DNA of 64,000 nt from Bacillus_BA songklensis (GCF_042649685.1 NZ_JBHRZT010000067.1:124001-188000); one strand, 5' to 3'; shown: positions 50,816 to 59,332, numbered from the stretch's first letter. Translations and numbers: made by a program. Notes: generated by a model from the sequence alone, not told the origin.

Positions 50816-51721
50816 TTATTCACCGAATAATGCGTATGGATTTTTTTCGGTTGAAGTAAGAAACTCCAATAATTTTCTCACGGCAAAAGAATTGTACCCG
50901 TCTTTTTTCGTAATAATACCTAGTTCCCACATCGGAGTGGGGTTTACGAGAGGGATTGTTTTGATATTGGCATGATTCAGCTTATTAAAAATCGATTTTG
51001 GAAGAATCGTAATGCCCAGCTCGGCTGCCACAAGTTCTATAATCAAATCCCATTGGGAGCTTTTATAGGAAATGGTCGGATCAAATCCGGCATTGCGGCA
51101 TTCCTGAATGATTCGATCGTGCAAAGTAAAACTATTGCTGAACAAAATGAACTTCTCATCCTGCAGCTCGTTTAGAGATACGGATTCCCGATGGGCAAGG
51201 TGGTGACTGGTGTGGGTATAAAAAACAAATTCCTCTTTTATGAATGGATAAACCGTAAACTTTTTCTCATCGGCAGGCAATACAATGATGCCTAAATCCA
51301 CTTTTCCTTCTTCTACTGTAGCAATAATCTGTTTTGCTCCATGCTCTACCAATTCCAATGCAACTTTAGGGTAATGTTTATGGAATTCTTTTGCGATGAA
51401 TGGAAAAAACAATGTTCCAATAAGGGGAGGTATGCCGATTTTTATTTCTCCGGTCGGAAGATTCATTAAATCGTCTAACAGTGCTGTAAGATCACTTAAC
51501 GTATTAAACACTTTAACCCCTTGGTTATAAACGATTTTTCCTGCATCCGTCAACTCCAGCATGCGTGTCGAGCGATCAAACAGCTCCACTTTCAGTTCCT
51601 CTTCCAATCTTTTTACGGCTTTGCTTAAAGCCGGCTGTGATAAATGAATGGTAGAGGAGGCTTTCGTGAAATTTTTCTGATTTGCAACTTCCATGAAATG
51701 TCTTAAATCTCTAATATCCAT
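50816..51721 (-). CDS. LysR-family transcriptional regulator
   Basis: A 301-residue LysR protein. N-terminal winged helix-turn-helix (LRHFMEVANQKNFTKASSTI, SQPALSKAVKRLEEEL, ELTDAGKIVY) and a C-terminal periplasmic-binding-like effector domain (GEIKIGIPPLIGTLFFPFIA, ELVAAELGITILPKSI). AAAGGA lies 8 nt before ATG 51721; the in-frame ATG at 51748 is rejected. It resembles B. subtilis CidR (YwbI) and YwfK-type regulators. Divergent transcription from scoAB suggests, but does not prove, that it controls that operon. Confidence 0.85.
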   Translation of the reverse strand: MDIRDLRHFMEVANQKNFTKASSTIHLSQPALSKAVKRLEEELKVELFDRSTRMLELTDAGKIVYNQGVKVFNTLSDLTALLDDLMNLPTGEIKIGIPPLIGTLFFPFIAKEFHKHYPKVALELVEHGAKQIIATVEEGKVDLGIIVLPADEKKFTVYPFIKEEFVFYTHTSHHLAHRESVSLNELQDEKFILFSNSFTLHDRIIQECRNAGFDPTISYKSSQWDLIIELVAAELGITILPKSIFNKLNHANIKTIPLVNPTPMWELGIITKKDGYNSFAVRKLLEFLTSTEKNPYALFGE

Positions 51722-51954
51722 TTCAATATTCCTTTCTATTCCTTTCATTCATGATATTTATTCCATTTATTCATTTTACTTATATTAGAATGTTCTGTAA
51801 ACTTTAAATGAAGAGATGAATCGAAAAATGTTCTTCAAAGCAAGATGAAAAAATTTCTCGTCTGTTTTATTCAGGATTGTTTAATTGCTTGAGTAACATT
51901 TACATCTCTTTGCATTGCCGCAAGCTAGCATGAATAGGGGAAATACTCTTAACC

Positions 51955-51975
51955 TCTGCGTAGCAGAGATTTTTA
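51955..51975 (+). terminator. Small terminator-like hairpin in the scoA leader
   Basis: CTCTGC-GTA-GCAGAG followed by ATTTTT lies on the plus strand between the divergent LysR gene and scoA. Confidence 0.45.
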
Positions 51976-51985
51976 ATCACGGCGA

Positions 51986-52000
51986 TTGTAAGCGTTAACA
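51986..52000. promoter_or_regulatory. Catabolite-responsive element (cre) of scoAB
   Basis: TTGTAAGCGTTAACA fits the CcpA consensus WTGNAANCGNWNNCW fully and is nearly palindromic. TTGTAA may also be the -35 of the promoter. Glucose repression of ketoacid CoA-transferase expression is expected. Confidence 0.85.
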
Positions 52001-52046
52001 CCAATTTAGATACATGACCATTTTTGGAGAATGAAAGGAGATTCCA

Positions 52047-52748
52047 ATGAAAACAATTTATTCTTCTTTTATCGAAGCAGTAAAAGATATTCAAGATGGA
52101 TCCACCCTTATGGTTGGAGGATTCGGGTTATGCGGTATTCCAGAAAATCTCATTCTTGCTCTTGCCGAGACGGGGGTAAAAGATTTAACCGTTATTTCCA
52201 ATAACTGCGGTGTTGATGATTGGGGATTGGGGTTGTTGCTTGCCAACAAGCAAATTAAGAAAATGATCAGTTCTTATGTGGGGGAAAACAAAGAGTTTGA
52301 ACGTCAAGTATTGCAAGGCGAGATTGAAGTAGAACTCGTACCCCAGGGAACATTGGCGGAAAGAATTCGTGCAGGAGGTGCGGGAATACCAGCTTTTTAT
52401 ACTCCTGCCGGGGTAGGAACGCCAATTGCAGAAGGAAAAGAAGTGCGTGTTTTTAACGGAAAAGAGTATGTTTTGGAGCATGCACTAAAAGCGGATTTTA
52501 GCTTAGTCAGAGCCGCTAAAGGGGATAAAATGGGAAATCTCATTTATAACAAAACAGCTCAAAATTTCAATCCGATGATCGCAGCGGCAGGAAAGATTAC
52601 CATCGCCGAAGTGGAAGAATTAGTGGAAATCGGGTCCCTTGATCCGCAATACATCCATACCCCGAGCGTTTATGTTCAACGTTTGATCGTCGGGGAACAA
52701 AAGAAAAGAATTGAACGTCTAACAACTCGTGAAGCAGGGGTGATGTAA
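52047..52748 (+). CDS. scoA: 3-oxoacid CoA-transferase subunit A
   Basis: A 233-residue alpha subunit of succinyl-CoA:3-ketoacid CoA-transferase. Signature DGSTLMVGGFGLCGIPENLI, and the blocks VELVPQGTLAERIRAGGAGI, PAFYTPAGVGTPIAEGKE and AAKGDKMGNLIYNKTAQNFN. With ScoB it moves CoA from succinyl-CoA to acetoacetate, allowing ketone-body or PHB-derived acetoacetate use. GAAAGGAG lies 7 nt before the ATG. A cre site upstream indicates CcpA repression. A divergent LysR gene lies upstream. Confidence 0.95.
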   Translation: MKTIYSSFIEAVKDIQDGSTLMVGGFGLCGIPENLILALAETGVKDLTVISNNCGVDDWGLGLLLANKQIKKMISSYVGENKEFERQVLQGEIEVELVPQGTLAERIRAGGAGIPAFYTPAGVGTPIAEGKEVRVFNGKEYVLEHALKADFSLVRAAKGDKMGNLIYNKTAQNFNPMIAAAGKITIAEVEELVEIGSLDPQYIHTPSVYVQRLIVGEQKKRIERLTTREAGVM

Positions 52749-53426
52749 ATGTCAGTGAAACTGAATGATAAAGGACTTGTGCGCGAAAAGATAGCCAAAA
52801 GGGCAGAAAAAGAAATTCAGGATGGTTTTTATGTCAACCTCGGAATTGGAATGCCGACTCTTGTCGCCAACTATATCAGTGAGAACAAACAAGTTGTCTT
52901 GCAATCTGAAAACGGTCTTCTTGGGATTGGGCCTTATCCGACAAAAGATGCAGTAGATGCCGATTTAATCAATGCCGGAAAAGAAACAGTGACAGCTATT
53001 CCGGGAGCCGCTTATTTCAGCAGCGCCGAATCTTTTGCCATGATTCGCGGCGGTCATATAGACATCGCCATCTTAGGAGGAATGGAAGTATCCGAGAAAG
53101 GCGACTTAGCCAACTGGATGATTCCAGGCAAAATGATTAAAGGAATGGGCGGAGCGATGGATCTTGTTCATGGTGCCCGAAAAATCATTGTCATCATGGA
53201 TCATGTCAATAAAAATGGCGAATCCAAAATTTTAAAGGAATGTACACTTCCTCTTACAGGTAAAGCAGTCGTAAACAGAATCATTACAGACATGGCCGTC
53301 ATTGATGTGACAAATGAGGGACTGGAGCTTGCGGAGGTCGCAGCAGGGTATACGGTAGAAGACGTATTGAACGCAACCGAGGCGAACTTAACCGTGAAAG
53401 ACGGTGTAAAACTGGATGCGTATTAA
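52749..53426 (+). CDS. scoB: 3-oxoacid CoA-transferase subunit B
   Basis: A 225-residue beta subunit carrying the catalytic glutamate in LQSENGLLGIGPYP. Other family blocks: GFYVNLGIGMPTLVANYI, HIDIAILGGMEVSEKGDLANWMIPGKM (in pattern) and MGGAMDLVHGARKII. Its ATG directly follows the scoA stop, with GGGGTGAT inside the end of scoA as binding site. The partial two-hairpin repeat (copy 4) lies 60 bases after the stop. The next gene is a second citrate synthase. Confidence 0.95.
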   Translation: MSVKLNDKGLVREKIAKRAEKEIQDGFYVNLGIGMPTLVANYISENKQVVLQSENGLLGIGPYPTKDAVDADLINAGKETVTAIPGAAYFSSAESFAMIRGGHIDIAILGGMEVSEKGDLANWMIPGKMIKGMGGAMDLVHGARKIIVIMDHVNKNGESKILKECTLPLTGKAVVNRIITDMAVIDVTNEGLELAEVAAGYTVEDVLNATEANLTVKDGVKLDAY

Positions 53427-53485
53427 CCCTGGACATAATTTCATCACTTCATTTTTTTAAAAGCCTTGCATGATTGTTTTGAATG

Positions 53486-53552
53486 ATATAAATCCACATA
53501 AAGAATTTGACATGAGCCATAAGCGCCTATGTCAAATTCTTTACGCATAAGC
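53486..53552. repeat. Two-hairpin intergenic repeat, copy 4 (inverted, hairpin 2 only)
   Basis: Arms AAAGAATTTGACAT and ATGTCAAATTCTTT are intact, and the ATAAATCCACAT end is kept. Hairpin 1 is degraded to a short GGCTTATGCG remnant. The remaining 53553-53740 holds no gene. Confidence 0.8.
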
Positions 53553-53756
53553 CTATTCAAGAGGCAGGAACAGAAAGGCCATGAATAGCATAAACGGCAA
53601 AAACTGATGTTCACTCATGAAGTTGGATTTATATAAAAAGATAAATCGATTAAGCAGGGATTTTCCTCAGGATCATTTATAAATCCCATTCAGCTATGTT
53701 CACCATTTTATCCAGACTGGAAAAAATCCCGTTAATGATGATAAGGAGTGGAAAAT

Positions 53757-54857
53757 ATGACCTATGCAAAAGGGTTAGAAGGAATTGTGGCGGCTGAAAC
53801 AAAAGTTGGCCACGTGGACGGAGAAAAGGGGCAGCTCATTTACAGAGGGTACTGGGCAAAAGATTTAGCGATCCATTATTCTTTTGAGGAAGTGGCTCAT
53901 TTAATCTGGCATAATAGTTTGCCAAACAGTACGGAACTGGCTGGGTTAGAGGAACAGATGAAGAACGAGAGAGACCTGCCTTCCTATATCCTTACGATCA
54001 TGGATCATCTGCCTAATAATACGGAAATGATGAGTGTATTGAGAACATGCATATCAGCCCTTGGAGATTCAACCTATTCGTGGCCTCCTACCATCGATCA
54101 GGCGATCAGGCTTACTTCCATTACACCGACGATCATTGCTTATTGGTTCCGAAAGCAGAACGGTTTAGAGTATATCAAACCAAACCAAAATCTCGACCAT
54201 GTAGCGAATTACATGTATATGATCACAGGCGAGATTCCGAGTGAAAACTCTGTTAAGGCGCTAAGCGCTTACTTTATTTTAACAATCGAGCACGGCATGA
54301 ATGCTTCGACATTCTCATCAAGGGTTGTTTCTTCCACAGAGTCCGATATGGTATCGGCCATCTGTGCAGCCATCGGTGCCATGAAGGGTCCTCTTCACGG
54401 TGGTGCTCCTTCGGGTGTCATCGAAATGTTAGAGGAAATTGGCTCTGAAGACAACATTGAGACATGGGTGAGAACGAAATTGGAGAGCGGAGAAAAAATT
54501 ATGGGATTTGGTCATCGTGTTTACAAAACCCATGATCCACGCGCAGAAGCACTTAAAGTCGTTTCTGAACAAATTGCCGGGAGCGATGATTGGTTCAAGT
54601 TGATTTTGCAAATCGAGAAAGAAACATTAAAGCTTTTAAACGAATATAAACCAGGCAGAGAAATTTATACGAATGTTGAATATTTCGCTGCCGCTGTCAT
54701 GAAGTCTATTAATCTGTCGGCTGAATTATTTACTCCTACTTTCACGGCAAGCAGAATGGTAGGCTGGACGGCTCATGTGCTTGAGCAATCAGAAGATAAC
54801 CGAATTTATCGACCGCAATCCAATTACATTGGTTTCATTCCGGAAATAGGGAAGTAA
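53757..54857 (+). CDS. citA: Citrate synthase, CitA-like
   Basis: A 366-residue citrate synthase paralogue. It shares with B. subtilis CitA the N-terminal HVDGEKGQLIYRG pattern and EHGMNASTFSSRVVSSTESD, and has catalytic blocks MKGPLHGGAPSGVIEML, MGFGHRVYKTHDPRAEAL (His) and NVEYFAAAVMKSI. AAGGAG lies 8 nt before ATG 53757, and the GTG at 53748 is part of that site. CitA in B. subtilis is the minor isozyme. Beside scoAB, it would draw off the acetyl-CoA made from acetoacetate. A GC-rich hairpin (CGGGAGCC/GGCTCCCG) follows at 54933-54963. Confidence 0.88.
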   Translation: MTYAKGLEGIVAAETKVGHVDGEKGQLIYRGYWAKDLAIHYSFEEVAHLIWHNSLPNSTELAGLEEQMKNERDLPSYILTIMDHLPNNTEMMSVLRTCISALGDSTYSWPPTIDQAIRLTSITPTIIAYWFRKQNGLEYIKPNQNLDHVANYMYMITGEIPSENSVKALSAYFILTIEHGMNASTFSSRVVSSTESDMVSAICAAIGAMKGPLHGGAPSGVIEMLEEIGSEDNIETWVRTKLESGEKIMGFGHRVYKTHDPRAEALKVVSEQIAGSDDWFKLILQIEKETLKLLNEYKPGREIYTNVEYFAAAVMKSINLSAELFTPTFTASRMVGWTAHVLEQSEDNRIYRPQSNYIGFIPEIGK

Positions 54858-55141
54858 TTTCTATAGGAAGACGGTCATGAAAAAGGATAAAATAAGCGGT
54901 CTAATCAATGAAAGGTGATCGTGCAAAAATATCCCGGGAGCCGAAATGCGATGGCTCCCGGGATATTCTATTTATAAAAGGACCAGGCTTTACGTTTATT
55001 ATGTTGAGTTTGCAGCCAAGTAAAAACAAGTTAATATTTCATTACGAATATAGGAAAAGGGTTGGAATGTCATATTTCAAGCAGGGTTCTGTTTGGTTCG
55101 CAGAGTATTTTGTTTTGAGAGTTTTTTAAAAGGAGAGAGTT

Positions 55142-56197
55142 ATGGTGAAGTTTAATAGGTTAGAAAGTTTGAATGGGATCGATCGTGCACCTGGCAGGTT
55201 TCTTCATCATTCCCATCAAGGAAACCGATATAAATTGTTTGTACCGGGCGGGTATAACCCGAACCAGCCTGCCCCGTTAGTCGTGATGCTGCACGGATGC
55301 ACACAGGATGCCGATGACTTTGCGGCAGGTACAAAGATGAACGAATTGGCTGAAGACCAAAACTTTTTTGTCCTATATCCCGAACAATCGTTTACTGCGA
55401 ATTCCAATAAATGCTGGAATTGGTTTTATTGGTCCCATCAGGAAAGAGGGAAGGGGGAACCAGCGGTCATTGCCGGGATGGTGAATGAAGTGAAGTCTCA
55501 TTACTCGATTGATGATAATCGGGTTTTCATAGCGGGACTCTCGGCCGGCGGTGCGATGAGCGTCATTATGGCGGTTGCATATCCCGACCTTTTTTCGGCT
55601 GTCGGGGTGAGTGCAGGGCTTGAATATAAAGCAGCCCGCAGTGTCTGGAGGGCGTATGCCGCCATGGAAAACGGGGGACCGAATCCTGTCAGGCAAGGAA
55701 TGCTGGCTTATGAAAAAATGGGGCAAAACGCCGCTGTCATGCCCATCATTGTTTTTCACGGAACAAATGACCAAACGGTAGCATTAAAGAATGCCAACCA
55801 ATTGATTACCCAATGGAGCATAACAAATGATTTGGCGAAAAACGGAAAAGTGACGGGCTGGATCAATGATCAGCCGGATGAAACGGTCGATGGTCATGTC
55901 CCTTCAGGCAGAAAGTATAAGCACCATAAATATCAGAATGCAGATGGTAAAATATTAATGGAGAAGATTGTCGTGGAAGGAATGGAACATGCATGGTCAG
56001 GGGGAAGTCCTGAAGGTAGTTATACGGACTCTCAAGGGCCGGATGCAAGCCGAATCATGTGGGAATTCTTCATGGAGCAAACGAATGATGCAACAGAGAC
56101 GGAACAACACGTATCCGTTCCTCAACGAGATTCATGGTGGAAAAGATTATGCGATTTTTTTCTTAAAATGATAACCAACAGCGAAAGAAAAAATTAA
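55142..56197 (+). CDS. PHB-depolymerase-family esterase
   Basis: A 351-residue alpha/beta-hydrolase of the polyhydroxybutyrate depolymerase/esterase family. Oxyanion block MLHGCTQDADDFAAGT, CWNWFYW, nucleophile in GLSAGGAMS, Asp in FHGTNDQTV, catalytic His in EGMEHAWSGG. There is no signal peptide, so it acts inside the cell, or is not exported by Sec. The C-terminal ~40 residues form a charged, aromatic tail (DSWWKRLCDFFLKMI) that could bind membrane or granules. AAAAGGAGAGAG precedes the ATG. Proximity to scoAB and citA suggests a role in hydroxybutyrate use, but feruloyl- or acetyl-esterase activity is possible. Confidence 0.78.
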   Translation: MVKFNRLESLNGIDRAPGRFLHHSHQGNRYKLFVPGGYNPNQPAPLVVMLHGCTQDADDFAAGTKMNELAEDQNFFVLYPEQSFTANSNKCWNWFYWSHQERGKGEPAVIAGMVNEVKSHYSIDDNRVFIAGLSAGGAMSVIMAVAYPDLFSAVGVSAGLEYKAARSVWRAYAAMENGGPNPVRQGMLAYEKMGQNAAVMPIIVFHGTNDQTVALKNANQLITQWSITNDLAKNGKVTGWINDQPDETVDGHVPSGRKYKHHKYQNADGKILMEKIVVEGMEHAWSGGSPEGSYTDSQGPDASRIMWEFFMEQTNDATETEQHVSVPQRDSWWKRLCDFFLKMITNSERKN

Positions 56198-56375
56198 TGG
56201 CAGAAAGGACGATATGGAGAGCAAGGGATGCTGGCTTCTGTAAAAATCATATGAAATTGTGAACATTTTATCTCAATTGACTGAAATGCTTGTTTAATGG
56301 AGCCGAACATTTTATTATATAGCATAAGTGAATGTTGATATAATAAGGTTGTAACTCTATAAAGGAGGCGAATTG

Positions 56376-56927
56376 ATGAGCAGCATGACCGATTCTTCAA
56401 AGAAAGATCGTAATTTTACACCACTTGTCGTCATTCTTTCAATCGTCGTAAATGCCATCATTCTTTTATTGTTCTTTTCTCCGATCGGGTATTCTGGAGA
56501 AGTGAATTTCGATATTAAAATTTTTCCGCGCTTGAATGCAGTGTTTAACAGCTTTACCTTTATCTTTTTACTTGCGGCGTTGTATGCGATTAAAAAGGGG
56601 AATGTCAAAGTCCATAAACGATTTGTTCTTGCCGCTTTTACGACTACATTGCTGTTTTGCGTTTCCTATTTGACATATCATTATTTGTCGGCGGAAACAA
56701 CACGCTACGGCGGTGAAGGGTTCCTTCGATCTTTGTACTTCTTCATCTTAATCACGCACAGTGTTTTGGCGGCCATCATTGTTCCTCTTGCATTGTTCTC
56801 TCTTATTTGGGGTTGGACAAATCAATTGGACAAACATCGCAAAATCGTCCGCTGGAGTATGCCGATCTGGTTATATGTAAGTTTTACAGGCGTGCTTGTT
56901 TATTTAATGATTTCTCCGTATTACTAA
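56376..56927 (+). CDS. ctaM: DUF420 membrane protein, CtaM-like oxidase assembly factor
   Basis: A 183-residue protein with four to five helices (VVILSIVVNAIILLLFFSP, AVFNSFTFIFLLAALYAI, HKRFVLAAFTTTLLFCVSYL, LITHSVLAAIIVPLALFSLI) and the conserved histidines of DUF420 (VHKRFVL, TYHYLS, ITHSVL, DKHRKIVRW). S. aureus CtaM is needed for activity of the aa3 quinol oxidase QoxABCD, which this genome carries at 26651-30555. AAAGGAGG precedes ATG 56376 by 7 nt. It ends with the TGACTCAAAAGG-type hairpin. Confidence 0.83.
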   Translation: MSSMTDSSKKDRNFTPLVVILSIVVNAIILLLFFSPIGYSGEVNFDIKIFPRLNAVFNSFTFIFLLAALYAIKKGNVKVHKRFVLAAFTTTLLFCVSYLTYHYLSAETTRYGGEGFLRSLYFFILITHSVLAAIIVPLALFSLIWGWTNQLDKHRKIVRWSMPIWLYVSFTGVLVYLMISPYY

Positions 56928-56994
56928 AAGAAACAGGCATCACCATTATCGTTGGATCGTGTAGGTTCAGAACATGGGGAGCAAGAAGGGGGGG

Positions 56995-57032
56995 TGACTC
57001 AAAAAAAGGGGGGAATCGCCCCTTTTGAGTCA
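56995..57032. repeat. TGACTCAAAAGG hairpin, copy 1
   Basis: TGACTCAAAA...CCCC/GGGG core...TTTTGAGTCA, after the ctaM-like gene. Related hairpins end the units at 59282-59332 and 62109-62160. Confidence 0.8.
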
Positions 57033-57084
57033 AACATAAAACGCATCATTTTTTGAACTTATGGGTCACATCCCCTTTTTTCTT

Positions 57085-57290
57085 GGTCCTGTTGTTGTTT
57101 GGTGTTGATTTACTTCTTCAATTAAAGGTCCATCGAATAGAATCCGTTTGTTGTAAAATCTCTAAACTTTTCCCTTGGTTTTGTGGAGTTGGGAGAACTT
57201 CTTTAGGGAATTCCGGTGTACCCATTACTCGTATTGCCTTTTCCTCGTCTACAAATAAACTTCCTCCACCTGCTACTGCGATTAATCTTG
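57085..57290 (-). pseudogene. NAD(P)-binding oxidoreductase fragment (YwnB-like)
   Basis: The minus strand reads RLIAVAGGGSLFVDEEKAIR, MGTPEFPKEVLPTPQNQGKS and EILQQTDSIRWTFN-stop. This is the middle of a YwnB-type atypical short-chain NAD(P)-binding protein, missing the N-terminal Rossmann motif and the C-terminal third. Confidence 0.6.
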
Positions 57291-57294
57291 TATT

Positions 57295-57395
57295 ATGAAA
57301 AGAGATGATCCATTACCTCTTTAAGCGATTTGCTTACTAATTCATTTTCCATTGCTTTTTGGACACGATCAAAGGTTTCATCAAGTGTGTTTTGT
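57295..57395 (-). pseudogene. Rrf2-family regulator, C-terminal fragment (YwnA-like)
   Basis: The minus strand reads LDETFDRVQKAMENELVSKS and LKEVMDHLFS-stop, which resembles the dimerisation helix at the end of Rrf2 regulators. In B. subtilis ywnA precedes ywnB, and the same order is kept here in fragments. Confidence 0.45.
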
Positions 57396-57479
57396 TTTTA
57401 TCCAATTCCCATTATATTAATTTACCTCGTGACATAAAAAGAGAACAGAAACAGTTCAGATGTTTATAAACCGAATGCC

Positions 57480-57572
57480 CATTTAGATGCAGTCGCACCT
57501 GGTGGAAAGATTGTATCTACCTATCTGAACAACCAATATGCAGTTTTAAGTGGTACGTCCATATCCAATTAA
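57480..57572 (+). pseudogene. Subtilisin-like serine protease fragment
   Basis: HLDAVAPGGKIVSTYLNN and AVLSGTSISN-stop correspond to the region around the catalytic serine (SGTSM) of a subtilase. About 30 residues remain. It stops next to ATGTGGATTTATAG (57573-57586), which matches the tail of the two-hairpin repeat. Confidence 0.65.
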
Positions 57573-57670
57573 TGATGTGGATTTATAGTGCCTGCAGGAG
57601 CAAATGGAATGATAAGGATACAAGATGGCGAACCTTCATATATTTTATTTTAAGGGTGACTTTCTATAAT

Positions 57671-57703
57671 CAGTGGGAGTCTTACTGCCCGTTAACGCGG
57701 GAT
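57671..57703 (+). repeat. 33-bp element-end-like repeat, copy 2
   Basis: Matches 7267-7299 at 31 of 33 positions (CAGTGGGAGTCTTACTGCCC, then GTTAACGCGGGAT). It ends 19 bases before the sulfite-oxidase-like start. Confidence 0.65.
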
Positions 57704-57722
57704 AAATATATGGGGGGAGAAA

Positions 57723-58793
57723 ATGAACAATCGAGCAGATTGGTTTATCGAGCCTTTTTTACATACTCGTAAACTGAAGCCTGAAAATCAAGAAACACCC
57801 ATTTCATTTGTGGGAGGAGATAAAACTCCTGCTCATCTTTTCTATCTACGCAACCATTTTGACTATCCTCATCTTACGGTTTCCGCTTACTTTCTTCCGG
57901 TTAACGGTTTAGTGAAAACTCCGAGAATATTTTCGATACAGGAGATTATGTCCCTGCCGGCAAAAAGATTAAAGATGACACTGGAATGCTCAGGAGACAA
58001 ACGGAGCTTGTTTAAGCCGAAAGTATTCGGGGAGCAGTGGGAAAAAGGGGCAATCAGTCAAGGATACTGGAAAGGGGTGTCCTTAAAAACAGTATTGCAA
58101 TATACAGGGCTATCGGATCAAGCCGTCGAAGTAGTGGTTGAAGGATATGATTTTGGGGAAAGAAAAGATCTAATCCAAGTAGTGCCTTACAAGCGCAGCC
58201 TGCCCCTTAGAAAGGCTCTGCACGGGGATACCCTCATCGCTTACGAGTATAATGATCAACCCATTCCGTTCAAGCACGGGTTCCCATTTAGATTGATCGT
58301 TCCAGGGTGGTATGGGATGGCTTCCGTTAAGTGGATCAAGCAAATCACCGTTGTAGGAAAGCCGTTTCAAGGACCATTTCAAACAATTGATTACGTATAT
58401 TTTCCCAATCCAAAAAGTGATGTCGGAAAATTCCCTGTTACGACCATGAATGTTAATTCAACTATCCAACAGCCGTTAAATATGGATATTCTTCAAACCG
58501 GAACCCACTTTATTTATGGAATAGCCTGGACTGGGGAAGGGAAGATCAAAAGGGTGGAAGTTAGTTTTGATAATGGATTAACATGGGAGGGGGCGAACAT
58601 CGAGCAAAAGCCGAAGCATCCCTACTCTTGGGTATGGTGGACATATGAGTGGAATGTGTACGAAAAAGGAGAGTATACCATTTTGTCCCGTGCGGCTGAT
58701 TCGGCGGGAAGGACCCAGCCGTTACAAGCCGTTTGGAACCGAAAAGGGTATGGCTATAACGCGGCAGATAAAATTTGTGTGAAGGTAGAATAA
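57723..58793 (+). CDS. Sulfite-oxidase-family molybdopterin enzyme
   Basis: A 356-residue protein with the sulfite oxidase/nitrate reductase Mo-pterin fold: NHFDYPHLTVSAYFLPVNGL, the Mo-ligand cysteine in TLECSGDKRS, PFRLIVPGWYGMASVKWI, and a C-terminal Mo-co dimerisation domain (IKRVEVSFDNGLTWEGANI, PLQAVWNRKGYGYN). There is no Tat signal, so it should act in the cytoplasm. Most members have Asn where this has Asp after CxG. GGGGGGAG precedes the ATG. The electron acceptor and substrate are unknown. It depends on Moco, like the formate dehydrogenase at 16833. Confidence 0.82.
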   Translation: MNNRADWFIEPFLHTRKLKPENQETPISFVGGDKTPAHLFYLRNHFDYPHLTVSAYFLPVNGLVKTPRIFSIQEIMSLPAKRLKMTLECSGDKRSLFKPKVFGEQWEKGAISQGYWKGVSLKTVLQYTGLSDQAVEVVVEGYDFGERKDLIQVVPYKRSLPLRKALHGDTLIAYEYNDQPIPFKHGFPFRLIVPGWYGMASVKWIKQITVVGKPFQGPFQTIDYVYFPNPKSDVGKFPVTTMNVNSTIQQPLNMDILQTGTHFIYGIAWTGEGKIKRVEVSFDNGLTWEGANIEQKPKHPYSWVWWTYEWNVYEKGEYTILSRAADSAGRTQPLQAVWNRKGYGYNAADKICVKVE

Positions 58794-58806
58794 TGAAAGG
58801 AAGAAA

Positions 58807-59205
58807 ATGATGCTGAAAAAATTTACATTACAAACGAACAACCGCAATCAAATGATAGACGTGACAGAACAAGTTCAAGCTTTCATCAAGGAAAGAGAAA
58901 TACAAGATGGAGCGGTCCTCGTGTATTGCCCGCATACAACGGCAGGCATTACGATTAATGAAAACGCCGATCCGGATGTGAAGCGCGATATGATTCGCCG
59001 TTTTGACGAAGTGTATCCGTGGCACCATGAGCTGGATCGTCATATGGAAGGCAATACCGCTGCACATATGAAGGCAAGTACGGTGGGAGCGTCCCAGCAT
59101 GTGATTGTAACAGATGGACGCTTGCTTTTGGGGACGTGGCAGGGAATTTATTTTTGTGAGTTTGACGGTCCGCGTACTCGTACGTTTTATGTGAAAATAG
59201 TATAA
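58807..59205 (+). CDS. YjbQ-family (UPF0047) protein
   Basis: A 132-residue single-domain UPF0047/YjbQ protein: VLVYCPHTTAGITINENADPDV carries the conserved His cluster, HMEGNTAAHMKASTVGASQ the second, and LLLGTWQGIYFCEFDGPRTR the C-terminal signature. Members have been given thiamine phosphate synthase side activity, and their true role is unclear. AAAGGAAG precedes ATG 58807 or 58810. It starts 13 nt after the sulfite-oxidase-like stop, so the two probably form an operon ended by the 59282 hairpin. Confidence 0.9.
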   Translation: MMLKKFTLQTNNRNQMIDVTEQVQAFIKEREIQDGAVLVYCPHTTAGITINENADPDVKRDMIRRFDEVYPWHHELDRHMEGNTAAHMKASTVGASQHVIVTDGRLLLGTWQGIYFCEFDGPRTRTFYVKIV

Positions 59206-59281
59206 GGCCAAGTAAGAGGAACACCGTTACAATCAGTCCTGCTGGAAATGCAGGGGGGGAAAGGGAAAGATAAAGGTGTGA

Positions 59282-59332
59282 GGGGTGACTCAAAAGGGGC
59301 GATTTTTCCCCTTTGGGTCACCCCCTTTTTTT
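59282..59332 (+). terminator. TGACTCAAAAGG hairpin, copy 2 (terminator)
   Basis: GGGGTGACTCAAAAGGGGC pairs with the inverse arm ending GGGTCACCCC, followed by seven Ts. It shares its core with 56995 and 62109. Confidence 0.9.
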
